DNA of 13,387 bases, from contig CBFGWV010000123.1 in NCBI GenBank assembly GCA_965652545.1, forward strand, positions 1-13,387, given 5' to 3'. A program made the position numbers and the translations under genes. Numbering within the stretch: position 1 is the first letter of the stretch; each line of letters opens with the position of its first letter. The notes under the pieces are model-generated. The model was given only the letters and a program-made list of their open reading frames with translations. It had not been told where the DNA came from and made no database searches. Shown piece after piece: positions 5,548 through 13,107 of the stretch. The stretch is from CBFGWV01 sp965652545 (GTDB lineage Bacteria; Pseudomonadota; Gammaproteobacteria; Competibacterales; Competibacteraceae).

Positions 5548-6859
5548 AAGGACAGCCGGAGTACCGCTCATTCTCATGCTCAGTCTCAACCTGTCCGGCT
5601 GCGAGCGGGCGCAACTGCCCTTGAGCGCCGGCGTCGGCACGGACCCCGTTCTGCCGCCTCCCGATAGCGGAATCCTGCCGACCATCGACATCGCACCCGC
5701 AGTCGGCTGGACGGACGGCGCCACACCCGAGGCTGCCGAAGGCTTTGCCGTCACGGAATACGCCAGCGACCTGGACCACCCACGCTGGCTGTACGTCCTG
5801 CCCAACGGGGACGTGCTCGTGGCGGAGAGCAACGCCCCGCCCAAGCCGGAGGACGACCAGGGCATCAAGGGCTGGGTGATGGAAAAGGTCATGGCACGCG
5901 CCGGGGCCGGCGTCCCGAGCGCCAACCGCATCACCTTGCTGCGCGATGCCGACGGTGACGGCCGCGTGGACGTGCGCACGAGCTTTCTCGAAGGGCTGCA
6001 CTCGCCATTCGGCATGGCATTGGTCGATGACCAACTGTACGTCGCCAACACAGATGCAATCGTTCGTTTCCCCTATGAGGACGGTCAGACGACCATCACC
6101 GCCGCCGGCGAGACGCTCACCGATCTTCCCGCCGGCCCCATCAACCATCACTGGACGAAGAACGTCATCGCCAACGATGACGGATCGAAGCTCTATGTGA
6201 CGGTGGGGTCGAACAGCAATGTCGCCGAGAACGGCATGGAGGCTGAAACCGACCGGGCCGCAATCCTGGAGGTCGATACCGCCTCGGGCGACGCGCGGGT
6301 GTTCGCCTCGGGGCTGCGCAATCCCAACGGGATGGACTGGCAGCCGCACAGCGGGGTGCTTTGGACGGTGGTCAACGAACGCGACGGATTGGGCAGCGAC
6401 CTGGTGCCGGACTATCTCACCGCGGTCGAGGATGGGGCCTTCTATGGCTGGCCCTACAGCTACTACGGCGGGCACGTCGATGAGCGCGTCGAGCCGCCGC
6501 GCCCCGATTTGGTGGATCAGGCCCGTGCACCCGACTACGCGCTCGGCGCCCACGTGGCGGCACTGGGGCTGGTGTTCTACGACGGCGACCTGTTGCCCGA
6601 TGCGTATGACGGCGGTGCGTTCATCGGCCAGCACGGCTCGTGGAATCGCCGGCCGCCCAGCGGTTACAACGTGGTGTTCGTTCCCTTCCAGGACGGGCGG
6701 CCGACAGCGCAGCCGCAAACTATACTGACCGGTTTTCTTGACGCCGATGGTGATGCCCGGGGCCGCCCGGTCGGGGTGGCAGTCGACAGCCAAGGCGCCC
6801 TGCTGGTCGCCGATGATGTCGGCAATGCAGTCTGGCGCGTCACACCCACCGGGTCGTAG
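5543..6859 (+). CDS. PQQ-dependent sugar (sorbosone-type) dehydrogenase, lipoprotein
   Basis: A 438-residue secreted protein. The N-terminus is a lipoprotein signal with lipobox 'LSGC' (Cys20), so it is probably anchored in the envelope and faces the periplasm. The rest is the six-bladed beta-propeller of the soluble glucose/sorbosone dehydrogenase family (COG2133-like). Landmarks are 'GLHSPFGMAL' near 152-162, 'NHHWTKN' near 200, 'GLRNPNGMDW' near 256, 'YGWPYSYYGG' near 305, 'IGQHGSWNRRPPSGYN' near 360 and a closing 'GDARGRPVGVAVDSQGALLVADD'. Family members oxidise aldoses or sugar aldehydes using pyrroloquinoline quinone (PQQ); the substrate here is unknown and no PQQ synthesis gene is in the window. 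The ATG at 5543 has a good SD (AGGAG, six-base gap), both within the right repeat. It is convergent with the glycosyltransferase gene, only 17 nt apart. Confidence 0.9.
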   Translation: MPRTAGVPLILMLSLNLSGCERAQLPLSAGVGTDPVLPPPDSGILPTIDIAPAVGWTDGATPEAAEGFAVTEYASDLDHPRWLYVLPNGDVLVAESNAPPKPEDDQGIKGWVMEKVMARAGAGVPSANRITLLRDADGDGRVDVRTSFLEGLHSPFGMALVDDQLYVANTDAIVRFPYEDGQTTITAAGETLTDLPAGPINHHWTKNVIANDDGSKLYVTVGSNSNVAENGMEAETDRAAILEVDTASGDARVFASGLRNPNGMDWQPHSGVLWTVVNERDGLGSDLVPDYLTAVEDGAFYGWPYSYYGGHVDERVEPPRPDLVDQARAPDYALGAHVAALGLVFYDGDLLPDAYDGGAFIGQHGSWNRRPPSGYNVVFVPFQDGRPTAQPQTILTGFLDADGDARGRPVGVAVDSQGALLVADDVGNAVWRVTPTGS

Positions 6860-6872
6860 TGCGGCTCACTAC
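6856..6872. terminator. Short hairpin between convergent genes (weak terminator candidate)
   Basis: GTAGTG (6856-6861) and CACTAC (6867-6872) form a perfect 6-bp stem with a 5-nt loop. It overlaps the TAG stop of the dehydrogenase gene and sits just before the end of the glycosyltransferase gene. There is no T-run on either side, so intrinsic termination is doubtful. Confidence 0.25.
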
Positions 6873-6876
6873 TCAG

Positions 6877-8184
6877 CTACCCCAGGGCCCGCCGATAACC
6901 GGCCTCCAGCCGTTCGAGGTGGCGGGCAGGCGAGAAATGCTCGACGCGGGCAAGCCCCTTGCGCACCAGCTCTGCGCGCCATACATCGTCCTCGGCGAGA
7001 CGATCCATGGCGGCAGCCAGTTCGCCGATATCGCGCGGGTTCACCAGATGAGCCGCATCGCCGGTGACCTCCGGCAGCGAGGTGGTATTGGAGGTGATGA
7101 CCGGCACCCCCATTTGCATGGCCTCCAGCACCGGCAGCCCAAAACCTTCGTACAACGAGGGGAACACCAAGGCTCGCGCGCCCTTGAGCAACATCATGAG
7201 CTGCGGGTAGGGCAGATAATCGATGCGGCGCAGTCGACGCGCGCTGCGACGATCGGCGAGCATCGCGGCAATGCGCCGGCTCTCGTCGCCGTGCAACCAG
7301 CCGTTCTTACCCACCAGCACCAGGGGAAGCTCAGACCGTGTCATGGCGTGGGCATCGAGCAGGCGCATGACGTTTTTCTTCGGCTCAATGGCACCATGGA
7401 ACAAAAAATAGCCGCCCTCCTGGAGGTTGAAATTCGCCTTGAGGAAACGTGCGGTCTGCCCGTCATCGGGCTGGCGCAGGGCCGCCGGTATGTTCACCGC
7501 CTGGTAGGTGACGTGAACCCTCTCTTCGGGCAGGTCGAACAGCGATAGCAAGTCCCGCTTGCTGTGTTCGGACACCACGAATATCTGGTCGGCCGGCTTC
7601 AAGGCCGTTTCCATGAGGCGACGGTAATGCCGCAGATTGATCTCCGTACTGTATGGCAGGGTCAGCGGAATGGCGTCGTGCGCGGTGACCACATTGGCCA
7701 CACCTGCCATGCGTACCGGCAGCGGCGAGGTCTGATGAAACACCTGCACACCGGGCAGGCGCTTGACGAGCAGCGGGACCGGCAGGACGGACGAATATGC
7801 CTGCGCGGCGCGATAGACCGACGGAATATTGAACAGCGCTGCCGCGCGGGGAAACCGCCCGGGTACGGCATGGCCGACGCTGTCGGCCGAATGCGGTATG
7901 CGCCGTGCGGACAGTGGCCGGCGCAGCACATGATGCCCGAGGTACAAGGCCACCCACGGCCCCCAGCATTGCCAGTCCGAGGCCGACGATTCACCTCGTG
8001 TGGACAGCGATTGCACGAAACGCGGCCAGAGTAGGTCCGGTGCCATGCCAAGGCCGTTCAAGCCGTACAGAATACTGAGTTCATTGCCGGAGGCCGCAAG
8101 TGTCCCGGCCAGTTCATGGGCGTAGGTGGACAACCCGGTGCCCTGCCTCAGGCCCAGTGCAAAACCATCGATTGCGATATTCAC
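6877..8184 (-). CDS. GT4-family glycosyltransferase (GT-B fold)
   Basis: A 435-residue glycosyltransferase. The N-terminus 'MNIAIDGFALGLRQGTGLSTYAHEL' is the glycine-rich acceptor-side start of the GT4 family. The C-terminal Rossmann domain holds 'VFPSLYEGFGLPVLEAMQMGVPVI' (the E-x7-E element, about residues 335-360), then 'TSLPEVTGDAAHLVNP', which binds the nucleotide sugar. It transfers a sugar from an NDP-sugar to a glycan or lipid-linked acceptor on the cytosolic side; the sugar is not predictable. The start is GTG at 8184 with only a modest purine-rich SD. It is the last gene of the five-gene minus-strand run and lies 12 nt after the third sulfotransferase gene, so its product probably builds the chain that the sulfotransferases decorate (inference from context). 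Confidence 0.92.
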   Translation of the reverse strand: MNIAIDGFALGLRQGTGLSTYAHELAGTLAASGNELSILYGLNGLGMAPDLLWPRFVQSLSTRGESSASDWQCWGPWVALYLGHHVLRRPLSARRIPHSADSVGHAVPGRFPRAAALFNIPSVYRAAQAYSSVLPVPLLVKRLPGVQVFHQTSPLPVRMAGVANVVTAHDAIPLTLPYSTEINLRHYRRLMETALKPADQIFVVSEHSKRDLLSLFDLPEERVHVTYQAVNIPAALRQPDDGQTARFLKANFNLQEGGYFLFHGAIEPKKNVMRLLDAHAMTRSELPLVLVGKNGWLHGDESRRIAAMLADRRSARRLRRIDYLPYPQLMMLLKGARALVFPSLYEGFGLPVLEAMQMGVPVITSNTTSLPEVTGDAAHLVNPRDIGELAAAMDRLAEDDVWRAELVRKGLARVEHFSPARHLERLEAGYRRALG

Positions 8185-8196
8185 GCCTTACCCACA

Positions 8197-8814
8197 TCAA
8201 CGATCATTTGTGCTGTGGTACCCCCCCTCGGGATTCACGAACTGTAGCAGGCGCTGGCGATCCGGCGTCAAGGGCGCCACGACCTTGCGCAGTTCATCGA
8301 CGAACCCCGCGGGGTCGGCGTGGATCGCCTCGAGCTGAAACACGTGAACGCCAGCATGCAGTGTGGCCTGGAACGCCCTTACGCGCTCGGTATGATTGAC
8401 CGCGACCCGCAGCAGGTGCTCGCCTTGCTCGCTCCAGTCGCGCCCGTCATGGCGGGCTGAGGATCTGGCGATGCGCTCGGGGTCGCGATAGACGAACAGA
8501 AAGCAAGGATTGATCAGCAGGTGCCGGACTCGCTCGATGTAGTACACGTTGTTCGGTACTTTCCAGCCCCAATAGCGGTGCTGACGATTGCGGGCTGCAA
8601 TCACCGGCGTCAGGCGTGCCAGCGCGTCGCCGGCCTCCTTGGGCGGGATCTTGAACTGTGGGTCCTCGTACTGCGTGGTGCGGTACTCGCCCATGTACAC
8701 CCCGGCTGCACTGAGCGCGCCGGCGATGAGGCTGGTACCACCGCGCGGGCAACCGAGAACGACGAACGTGCGCCGCGTGCGGATACGGCGCCACCCGAAT
8801 AGCTCGAACATCAT
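8197..8814 (-). CDS. Sulfotransferase-family protein (third of the cluster)
   Basis: A 205-residue protein with the PAPS-binding elements of sulfotransferases: the 5'-phosphosulfate loop 'CPRGGTSL' (22-29), 'YWGWKVPNN' around Lys85, and the 3'-phosphate element 'VYRDPERIARS' with Arg110 and Ser118. It probably transfers sulfate from PAPS to a hydroxyl of a carbohydrate or similar acceptor. The start is placed at ATG 8814, which overlaps the stop of the preceding gene as ATGA, a sign of translational coupling; GGGGAG abuts it. ATG 8811 would have a better gap to that SD. A longer frame back to 8868 would overlap the upstream gene further and starts with no family motif. It is smaller than many sulfotransferases but ends with a complete-looking helix region. 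Confidence 0.85.
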   Translation of the reverse strand: MMFELFGWRRIRTRRTFVVLGCPRGGTSLIAGALSAAGVYMGEYRTTQYEDPQFKIPPKEAGDALARLTPVIAARNRQHRYWGWKVPNNVYYIERVRHLLINPCFLFVYRDPERIARSSARHDGRDWSEQGEHLLRVAVNHTERVRAFQATLHAGVHVFQLEAIHADPAGFVDELRKVVAPLTPDRQRLLQFVNPEGGYHSTNDR

Positions 8815-10439
8815 CTCCCCGTGTTGTCGGACAATCGTGCCAGCCGCTGCGAAAAAGTGTCCAGCCAATGCCCGTAGCGGCTGTTGATGTAGTCGAGCAC
8901 CCGGTAGTCCAGCGCATTGTGCGCCATGAAGCGGGCCTTGTTCTCATCTGCGACGGTGTAGCCGCCCTGCGCGTTGAAGACGGTCTCCGGGGGCGCCTCG
9001 AGACCGAACTCTTCGGCGATGCGCATGATCAGCCGATGCACTTGATCGTGCGGCACCACGGCCAGGTAGCGGTTCTCAAGGTTCGATCGCACCTGGCGCA
9101 GACGCAACCACGGGCTCCGTCCACCCAAATAGCGGGCCAGGTAGTTGCTCGCCGCGCCTCGACGCTGGCGTATGCACACGTCGATGGCCTCACCCACCGA
9201 ACGCTCGCCGATCGCCGCATAGGCCGGATGGTTCGGGCGCTTGCTCACGTAGGCATGGTAGGAGCAGAAACGCTCGTAGGGATCGCGCACACAGGCCAGA
9301 TACAACCCACGGCGCCCGAAGCGGCGCTCCCACGCACCGAAATGAAAATGACCGCTGAGCACGCGTATCCGGCCACGCTCGGCCAGCGTCATGGCACTAG
9401 GCCGCGGCACCTCGCGACCCCGAAGGTCATGCACGGCCTCGCGCCCGAACAAAGCCTGCAAACCGCGCACCAGGCTGGTCCCCGCGGTCTTCTCCAGGTG
9501 GGTATGGATCAGCACGTTGCGACGGAAAAACGCCTCGACCTCCGCCGGGACAGGGGCTCGGGCCGGTGGTAGGGGCGGCGGCGGTGCTGACGGTTTCGCC
9601 TTGCGGGGCTTCGGTGGCGCCTCGGCCGGTGGATCGACACAGGGCGGCGTGTCGTCCCTAGGCAGCGGCTCCGGGGCGGGCACTTGTGCGGCGGCGGCGA
9701 TGAAGGCCCGGTCCAGGGCATCCAGGTCGTCACCCATGTAGGCGTCGATTTGCCGTCCAAAGCGCTGGACCAGGAGCAGACTCTCGTTGATCGACAGGTC
9801 ATCGCGATGACGCCGTGGCCTGCCCTTGTTGAACTGTGTGAACGCCGTGGACTTCACGCAATCGACGATCTGCGGCAAATCCAGCGCATCCGGATCGTCG
9901 CAGCCCAGTTGCCCGGCCACGCGGCGAAGGAACGCTTCGCTGCGGAAGGCCACCTCCTCGTAGCGGGTCACCAGAATGCCCGGAATATCGGCCCACTGTT
10001 CAAAGCACTCCAGGTGCTTGTGGTAGTTGTAGACCGCATCATCCCAACGGGTGACGCCCCGGAATGAGCCACGTCCGCGCTGGCTGGAGCGCTCGCCCGC
10101 ATCGAGCAGCGAGGGCAGCACATCGCGCGGATCGCGAAAGTTCGCCTGCCCGATGATCAACCCCTCCGCCGCCAGCTCGCGCACCGCAGGCGAGGGTGCG
10201 CCATGGGTCTTGAAGGCGACCAGCCAAGGGGGTGGCGCCATCGATTCGATCAGTCGCAGCGAATTGCGGTCGAATGCCGCCATATCGGGCCGGTTGATGA
10301 AGTTCACCTGGCGCGGATGCCGCACCAGGCTGCATTGCAGCCGGTCCTGCGGATGCCCCATGGCGGTCAGCAGCCCCCGCGTCAGCTCGTACGCCAGCGT
10401 ACTGCCGGACTTCTGCATACCGAAACAGATGTAGATCAC
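8811..10439 (-). CDS. Two-domain sulfotransferase fusion
   Basis: A 542-residue protein made of two different sulfotransferase modules. Module 1 (residues 1-240) has loop 'GMQKSGSTLAYEL' (Lys10), 'FKTHG' (77-81) and 3'-phosphate element 'NFRDPRDVLPS' (Arg102, Ser110). Residues about 253-302 are a proline-rich, charged linker ('PPKPRKAKPSAPPPPLPPAR'), as expected between independently folded units. Module 2 (305-542) resembles the carbohydrate sulfotransferase (family 2) group: 'HTHLEKTAGTSL' (Lys317), 'GHFHFGAWERRFG' (373-385 region) and 'CVRDPYERFCSYH' (Arg385, Ser393). Both PAPS sites look complete, so the enzyme could add two sulfates or modify two positions. The start is GTG 10439 with a poor SD, 18 nt after the upstream sulfotransferase gene. 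It overlaps the next gene by four bases. No signal peptide is seen, so it is cytosolic by inference. Confidence 0.88.
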   Translation of the reverse strand: MIYICFGMQKSGSTLAYELTRGLLTAMGHPQDRLQCSLVRHPRQVNFINRPDMAAFDRNSLRLIESMAPPPWLVAFKTHGAPSPAVRELAAEGLIIGQANFRDPRDVLPSLLDAGERSSQRGRGSFRGVTRWDDAVYNYHKHLECFEQWADIPGILVTRYEEVAFRSEAFLRRVAGQLGCDDPDALDLPQIVDCVKSTAFTQFNKGRPRRHRDDLSINESLLLVQRFGRQIDAYMGDDLDALDRAFIAAAAQVPAPEPLPRDDTPPCVDPPAEAPPKPRKAKPSAPPPPLPPARAPVPAEVEAFFRRNVLIHTHLEKTAGTSLVRGLQALFGREAVHDLRGREVPRPSAMTLAERGRIRVLSGHFHFGAWERRFGRRGLYLACVRDPYERFCSYHAYVSKRPNHPAYAAIGERSVGEAIDVCIRQRRGAASNYLARYLGGRSPWLRLRQVRSNLENRYLAVVPHDQVHRLIMRIAEEFGLEAPPETVFNAQGGYTVADENKARFMAHNALDYRVLDYINSRYGHWLDTFSQRLARLSDNTGR

Positions 10440-10457
10440 CGTGCCGCCCCAGCCCCG

Positions 10458-11129
10458 TCACTCACCGGGAAACCCGTAGCCGAAGAAGTCGAGCTCGAAC
10501 GCATACGCCTTGGCCACGATGGCGCGGCTGATCGGTGTGAACATCGCCTCGGCCGTGGCCCAGGCAGGGCGTATCCCGGCTTTTCGCCGCTCCAGGCGCT
10601 CGGGCTCGAACGGCACACCCAGACGCCCGCAGATGCGCTCCAGATCCGCCAGGCAGGACTCCAGGCGGATGATGTCGGACAGACAATAGCGCCCATTGAG
10701 CAGGTACTTGTCGCGATCGATCGGCGGGCCGGCCGCCTCAAGCCAGTGTTGGAAGGCTAGCCGTTCCTCGTCCGGACACCCCACCGCCTGCTTATGACGC
10801 TGCTTGACCATGAAGTACGCCGAAACGGCCTTTTCATATGGGTTGCGGACGATGGAGAAGCGGAAGTAACGCGACCAGGTCACCGCACCGACCCCATCGC
10901 GGATCTGCCGGGCCGGCATGTGGTTCCACCAAAAGACATCCTGTGCGCGCTTGCCGCCACGAAAACCCACAATGCCGTGTATCGACGCGTACCCTGCTCC
11001 AGCATCGCGGTCCGGGCGCCATTCCCCCGGCGCCATGCAATAGGGCTCGAAGTACACCTCGATGGAGGTGCCCGCGGTCTTCTTGGTCTTGGTGAAGATG
11101 AAACGGTGGCGGTGGCTTACCAACATCAT
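10458..11129 (-). CDS. Sulfotransferase family 2-like protein (first of the cluster)
   Basis: A 223-residue protein. 'FTKTKKTAGTSIEVYF' (13-27) is the PAPS 5'-phosphosulfate loop of the 'PKTAGTS' type. 'NHMPARQI' (His70) occupies the place of the conserved His in this group, and 'FSIVRNPYEKAVSAYF' supplies the 3'-phosphate ligands Arg95 and Ser103. It most likely sulfates a glycan or other hydroxylated acceptor using PAPS. The start is ATG 11129 or the adjacent ATG 11126; GGAGG lies four or seven bases upstream, and the second is better spaced. It follows the ABC membrane-domain gene after 30 nt and precedes the fusion sulfotransferase by 18 nt. PAPS synthesis genes are not in the window. Confidence 0.88.
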   Translation of the reverse strand: MMLVSHRHRFIFTKTKKTAGTSIEVYFEPYCMAPGEWRPDRDAGAGYASIHGIVGFRGGKRAQDVFWWNHMPARQIRDGVGAVTWSRYFRFSIVRNPYEKAVSAYFMVKQRHKQAVGCPDEERLAFQHWLEAAGPPIDRDKYLLNGRYCLSDIIRLESCLADLERICGRLGVPFEPERLERRKAGIRPAWATAEAMFTPISRAIVAKAYAFELDFFGYGFPGE

Positions 11130-11159
11130 CGGCCCTCCACACCATCGGCGATACGCTGA

Positions 11160-12257
11160 TCAATCATCCTCAGCATCGTCATCGGCATCCTGGCGCGCGG
11201 CCATGCTGGTGAACTGGCATCGGGGTTCGCTGGGGCGGGTCTGCAGGTCAACGTAACACAGCAAAGGAGGATAGAACCTACCTGCGGAAATGAGCAATGA
11301 GGCGAGCTTCTGCAACAGCCCGATGACATTTCGCAGCACCAGGACATACACCACGATCGGCCCGGCGAGCTCACGCAGGCTGCCGGTGGCCAGCGCCACC
11401 AACGGCAGCACGATCAAGGCGATGGGAAAAAGATACTCGATGAGCATCGGGCCACGTCGCATCTGACGGCGGATATCCAGCTTGCTCTCCAGCAAGCCGC
11501 CGACCGCACCCGTCTCATGCAGGTGCTCGATACGCCCGCGAAGCGCAGCCTCGTCCAGCTCGCCGTCCTCCAGCAGCGTCGCAAGCTCCGCCAGCTCCTG
11601 GCGCGAGCTGCGCGAGAGGTCCTTGTTGTTGGCCACCGCGCGGGCCACCGAACCCACAGAGCGGGCGTACAGCAGCCCGGCGCCCAGCGCGGTGACCATG
11701 AACGCCAGCGTGAGCCCCGGGTGCAGCCATAACAGCACGGCAACGAACACACACAACTGGAGCAGTTCGGACAAGCCCATGGCGAGCTGCCGCATCACGA
11801 TGCCGCAGGCAAACGCCGCAGGCCCCGCCGCCTCGTTGACGCCCTGTTGGAATTTGAACGGCACGGTCACACGATCCAGCGCCGCAAGCCCCCGCACCGC
11901 CGCCTCCGTCACCGTGCGTCGAAGAATATCCAGCGACAGGCAGTGCACCCGGTAATTGACCTGCAACGCCGCGATCACCAAGGCCACCACAATCGCAATC
12001 AACACCACGAATTCCAACGGCCCCGCCTGCGCCTGCCACGCCCCCACGGCCAGCGTCTGCCCACCGCCGGTGGCGTGATCGATCAGCGGCACCAGCGCCA
12101 GATAGCCGGCTGCATTGAGCACCGAGCCGACGATGCCCAGCGTCGCCACCCAGCCCAGGCGCCGTGTATGCAGGGCGTAGAACGAGCGCACCACGAACCG
12201 GATGGGGGCCAGGAAACGGATCAGATCCTCCACCCGGCGGGCTACGGCTTGGCGCAT
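11160..12257 (-). CDS. ABC-exporter-type transmembrane domain protein lacking an ATPase domain
   Basis: A 365-residue membrane protein resembling the transmembrane half of an ABC exporter. Hydrophobic segments lie near residues 33-60, 82-104, 155-205 (two helices) and 285-345 (two helices), with long cytosolic helical loops between ('RHCLSLDILRRT'-like order; 'HCLSLDILRRTVTEAAVR' is visible at about 104-121). In ordinary exporters an ATP-binding domain with Walker A/B and a signature motif would follow; here the protein stops after an acidic tail ('DADDDAEDD') with no such motif. The following gene starts 30 nt later and no partner ATPase is in the window. ATG 12257 has a strong SD (GGGAGG, seven-base gap), so the gene appears well expressed. 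It could use an ATPase encoded elsewhere or have lost transport. It is the first gene of the sulfotransferase/glycosyltransferase run. Confidence 0.8.
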   Translation of the reverse strand: MRQAVARRVEDLIRFLAPIRFVVRSFYALHTRRLGWVATLGIVGSVLNAAGYLALVPLIDHATGGGQTLAVGAWQAQAGPLEFVVLIAIVVALVIAALQVNYRVHCLSLDILRRTVTEAAVRGLAALDRVTVPFKFQQGVNEAAGPAAFACGIVMRQLAMGLSELLQLCVFVAVLLWLHPGLTLAFMVTALGAGLLYARSVGSVARAVANNKDLSRSSRQELAELATLLEDGELDEAALRGRIEHLHETGAVGGLLESKLDIRRQMRRGPMLIEYLFPIALIVLPLVALATGSLRELAGPIVVYVLVLRNVIGLLQKLASLLISAGRFYPPLLCYVDLQTRPSEPRCQFTSMAARQDADDDAEDD

Positions 12258-12376
12258 GACATGTCCTCCCGAGACCGCGATACGGACGCGCGGGGAGCGT
12301 ACACGTTTTTACCTGTGCGGCGCAGACCGGCGGAGCCATAGCGAACCCGCCGCGTCCACCTTGAATCCAGGCACCC

Positions 12377-12401
12377 GTAGGAGCGCACCCCCGTGCGCGA
12401 T
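12377..12401 (+). repeat. REP-like palindromic element
   Basis: GTAGGAGCGCACCCCCGTGCGCGAT combines the 'GTAGGAGCG' head of gammaproteobacterial REP elements with a perfect GCGCAC/GTGCGC stem around a CCCC loop. It is a single copy in this window with no inverted partner nearby. It lies 120 bp upstream of the sulfotransferase-cluster start. Confidence 0.6.
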
Positions 12402-12467
12402 GGCCCGATATGCCGCCAGCTGCTCGAACTTTGGCGCCAATCGGACGCGAATCGCCTACTGCGAAAC

Positions 12468-12557
12468 GGGTGTGACCGGCATTCGTCGCATGGCGCCGTC
12501 GGTGGCCTCGGCCTCAGGCGCCCGAACCCGGCCGGGACGAGGAGCGCGGGTCACACC
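12468..12557. repeat. Spaced perfect inverted repeat (9 bp arms)
   Basis: GGTGTGACC at 12469-12477 is the exact reverse complement of GGTCACACC at 12549-12557; the arms are 71 nt apart. The interior is GC-rich and itself contains GGCGCC twice. The right arm is followed by TTTCTTC. It could be a long structured RNA or a terminator-like structure, or the ends of a small unidentified element. Confidence 0.4.
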
Positions 12558-13043
12558 TTTCTTCATCAGGACTTCGTTAAGCCCCGTCCCCACACGAAAA
12601 GACATTAGTGAAAACAACCGGCCTAGATCCGAAAATTTCGCGCACCAAAATAGCGCAAAAAAGTTAGCCCTAGCCTCTCCCATATCGCCCCCGTCATCAC
12701 GCTATGCAACGCGGTTTTTCTCGCGAGTGTCTGAGAATTTTAAGGCATCACGTTCGGCATCTGGCCGCTGCGCCCAGCCGCCCTTCATGCCTCATCGGTC
12801 GACGCGTCTGCTAAGGGTAGTCCCAGAAAGATCAACCCACGGTTTGGGCAGCCACCGCTGTGAGCCACACCTGAGCCTTTTAATTCGGGTGGTGTAATCT
12901 CCGCTAAATTTCTGGCATCGATCAGGGATACGAAACTGGCGTTTTCCCAGGCGCACTAGCACAGGTTCGTAGCTTACCCATCGGCCAAGGACGCGCTATG
13001 GTCCTTCCGGGCACGATTGCAAGCGCACATTCAACCGGACAGA

Positions 13044-13060
13044 AATGCTGGATCAGCATT
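13044..13060 (+). promoter_or_regulatory. 7-bp dyad upstream of secreted-protein gene (operator candidate)
   Basis: AATGCTG-GAT-CAGCATT is a perfect 7-bp dyad with a 3-nt centre, 47 bp before the GTG start at 13108. There is no T-run after it, so a protein-binding site is more likely than a terminator. No clear promoter hexamers flank it. Confidence 0.35.
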
Positions 13061-13107
13061 GCTTCGCGCTTTAACACGACGATGTGATGTTCAATAAGGA
13101 GATAAGG

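Larger units (their letters stand above)
12258..13107. other. 850-bp intergenic region without a convincing gene
   Basis: Divergent spacer between the sulfotransferase-cluster ABC gene (minus) and the secreted-protein gene (plus). The first part is GC-rich and includes a REP-like hairpin (12377-12401) and a spaced inverted repeat (12468-12557). From about 12600 the sequence becomes clearly more AT-rich. Other small dyads are AAGGAC/GTCCTT (12987-13006) and AATGCTG/CAGCATT (13044-13060). A possible extended -10 box TGG-TGTAAT lies at 12890-12898 on the plus strand, but its -35 is poor. Open frames here have no SD, no recognisable motif and no homologous feel. An unannotated small RNA or degraded gene cannot be excluded. 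Confidence 0.5.

Noticed and set aside
5240..6793. 517-codon minus-strand frame
   Set aside because: Only its last 63 codons are real (the tautomerase remnant). The rest is antisense to the sugar dehydrogenase; the frame is a by-product of the insertion junction.
12456..12683. 75-codon minus-strand frame in the spacer
   Set aside because: No SD at its ATG, no recognisable motif, and it crosses the inverted-repeat arms. It may be a decayed gene tail but cannot be supported.
13048..13064. Sigma-54-like promoter TGG...TTGCT upstream of the secreted-protein gene
   Set aside because: The spacing between GG and GC is nine bases rather than ten, and the match coincides with the AATGCTG/CAGCATT dyad, so it is not convincing.
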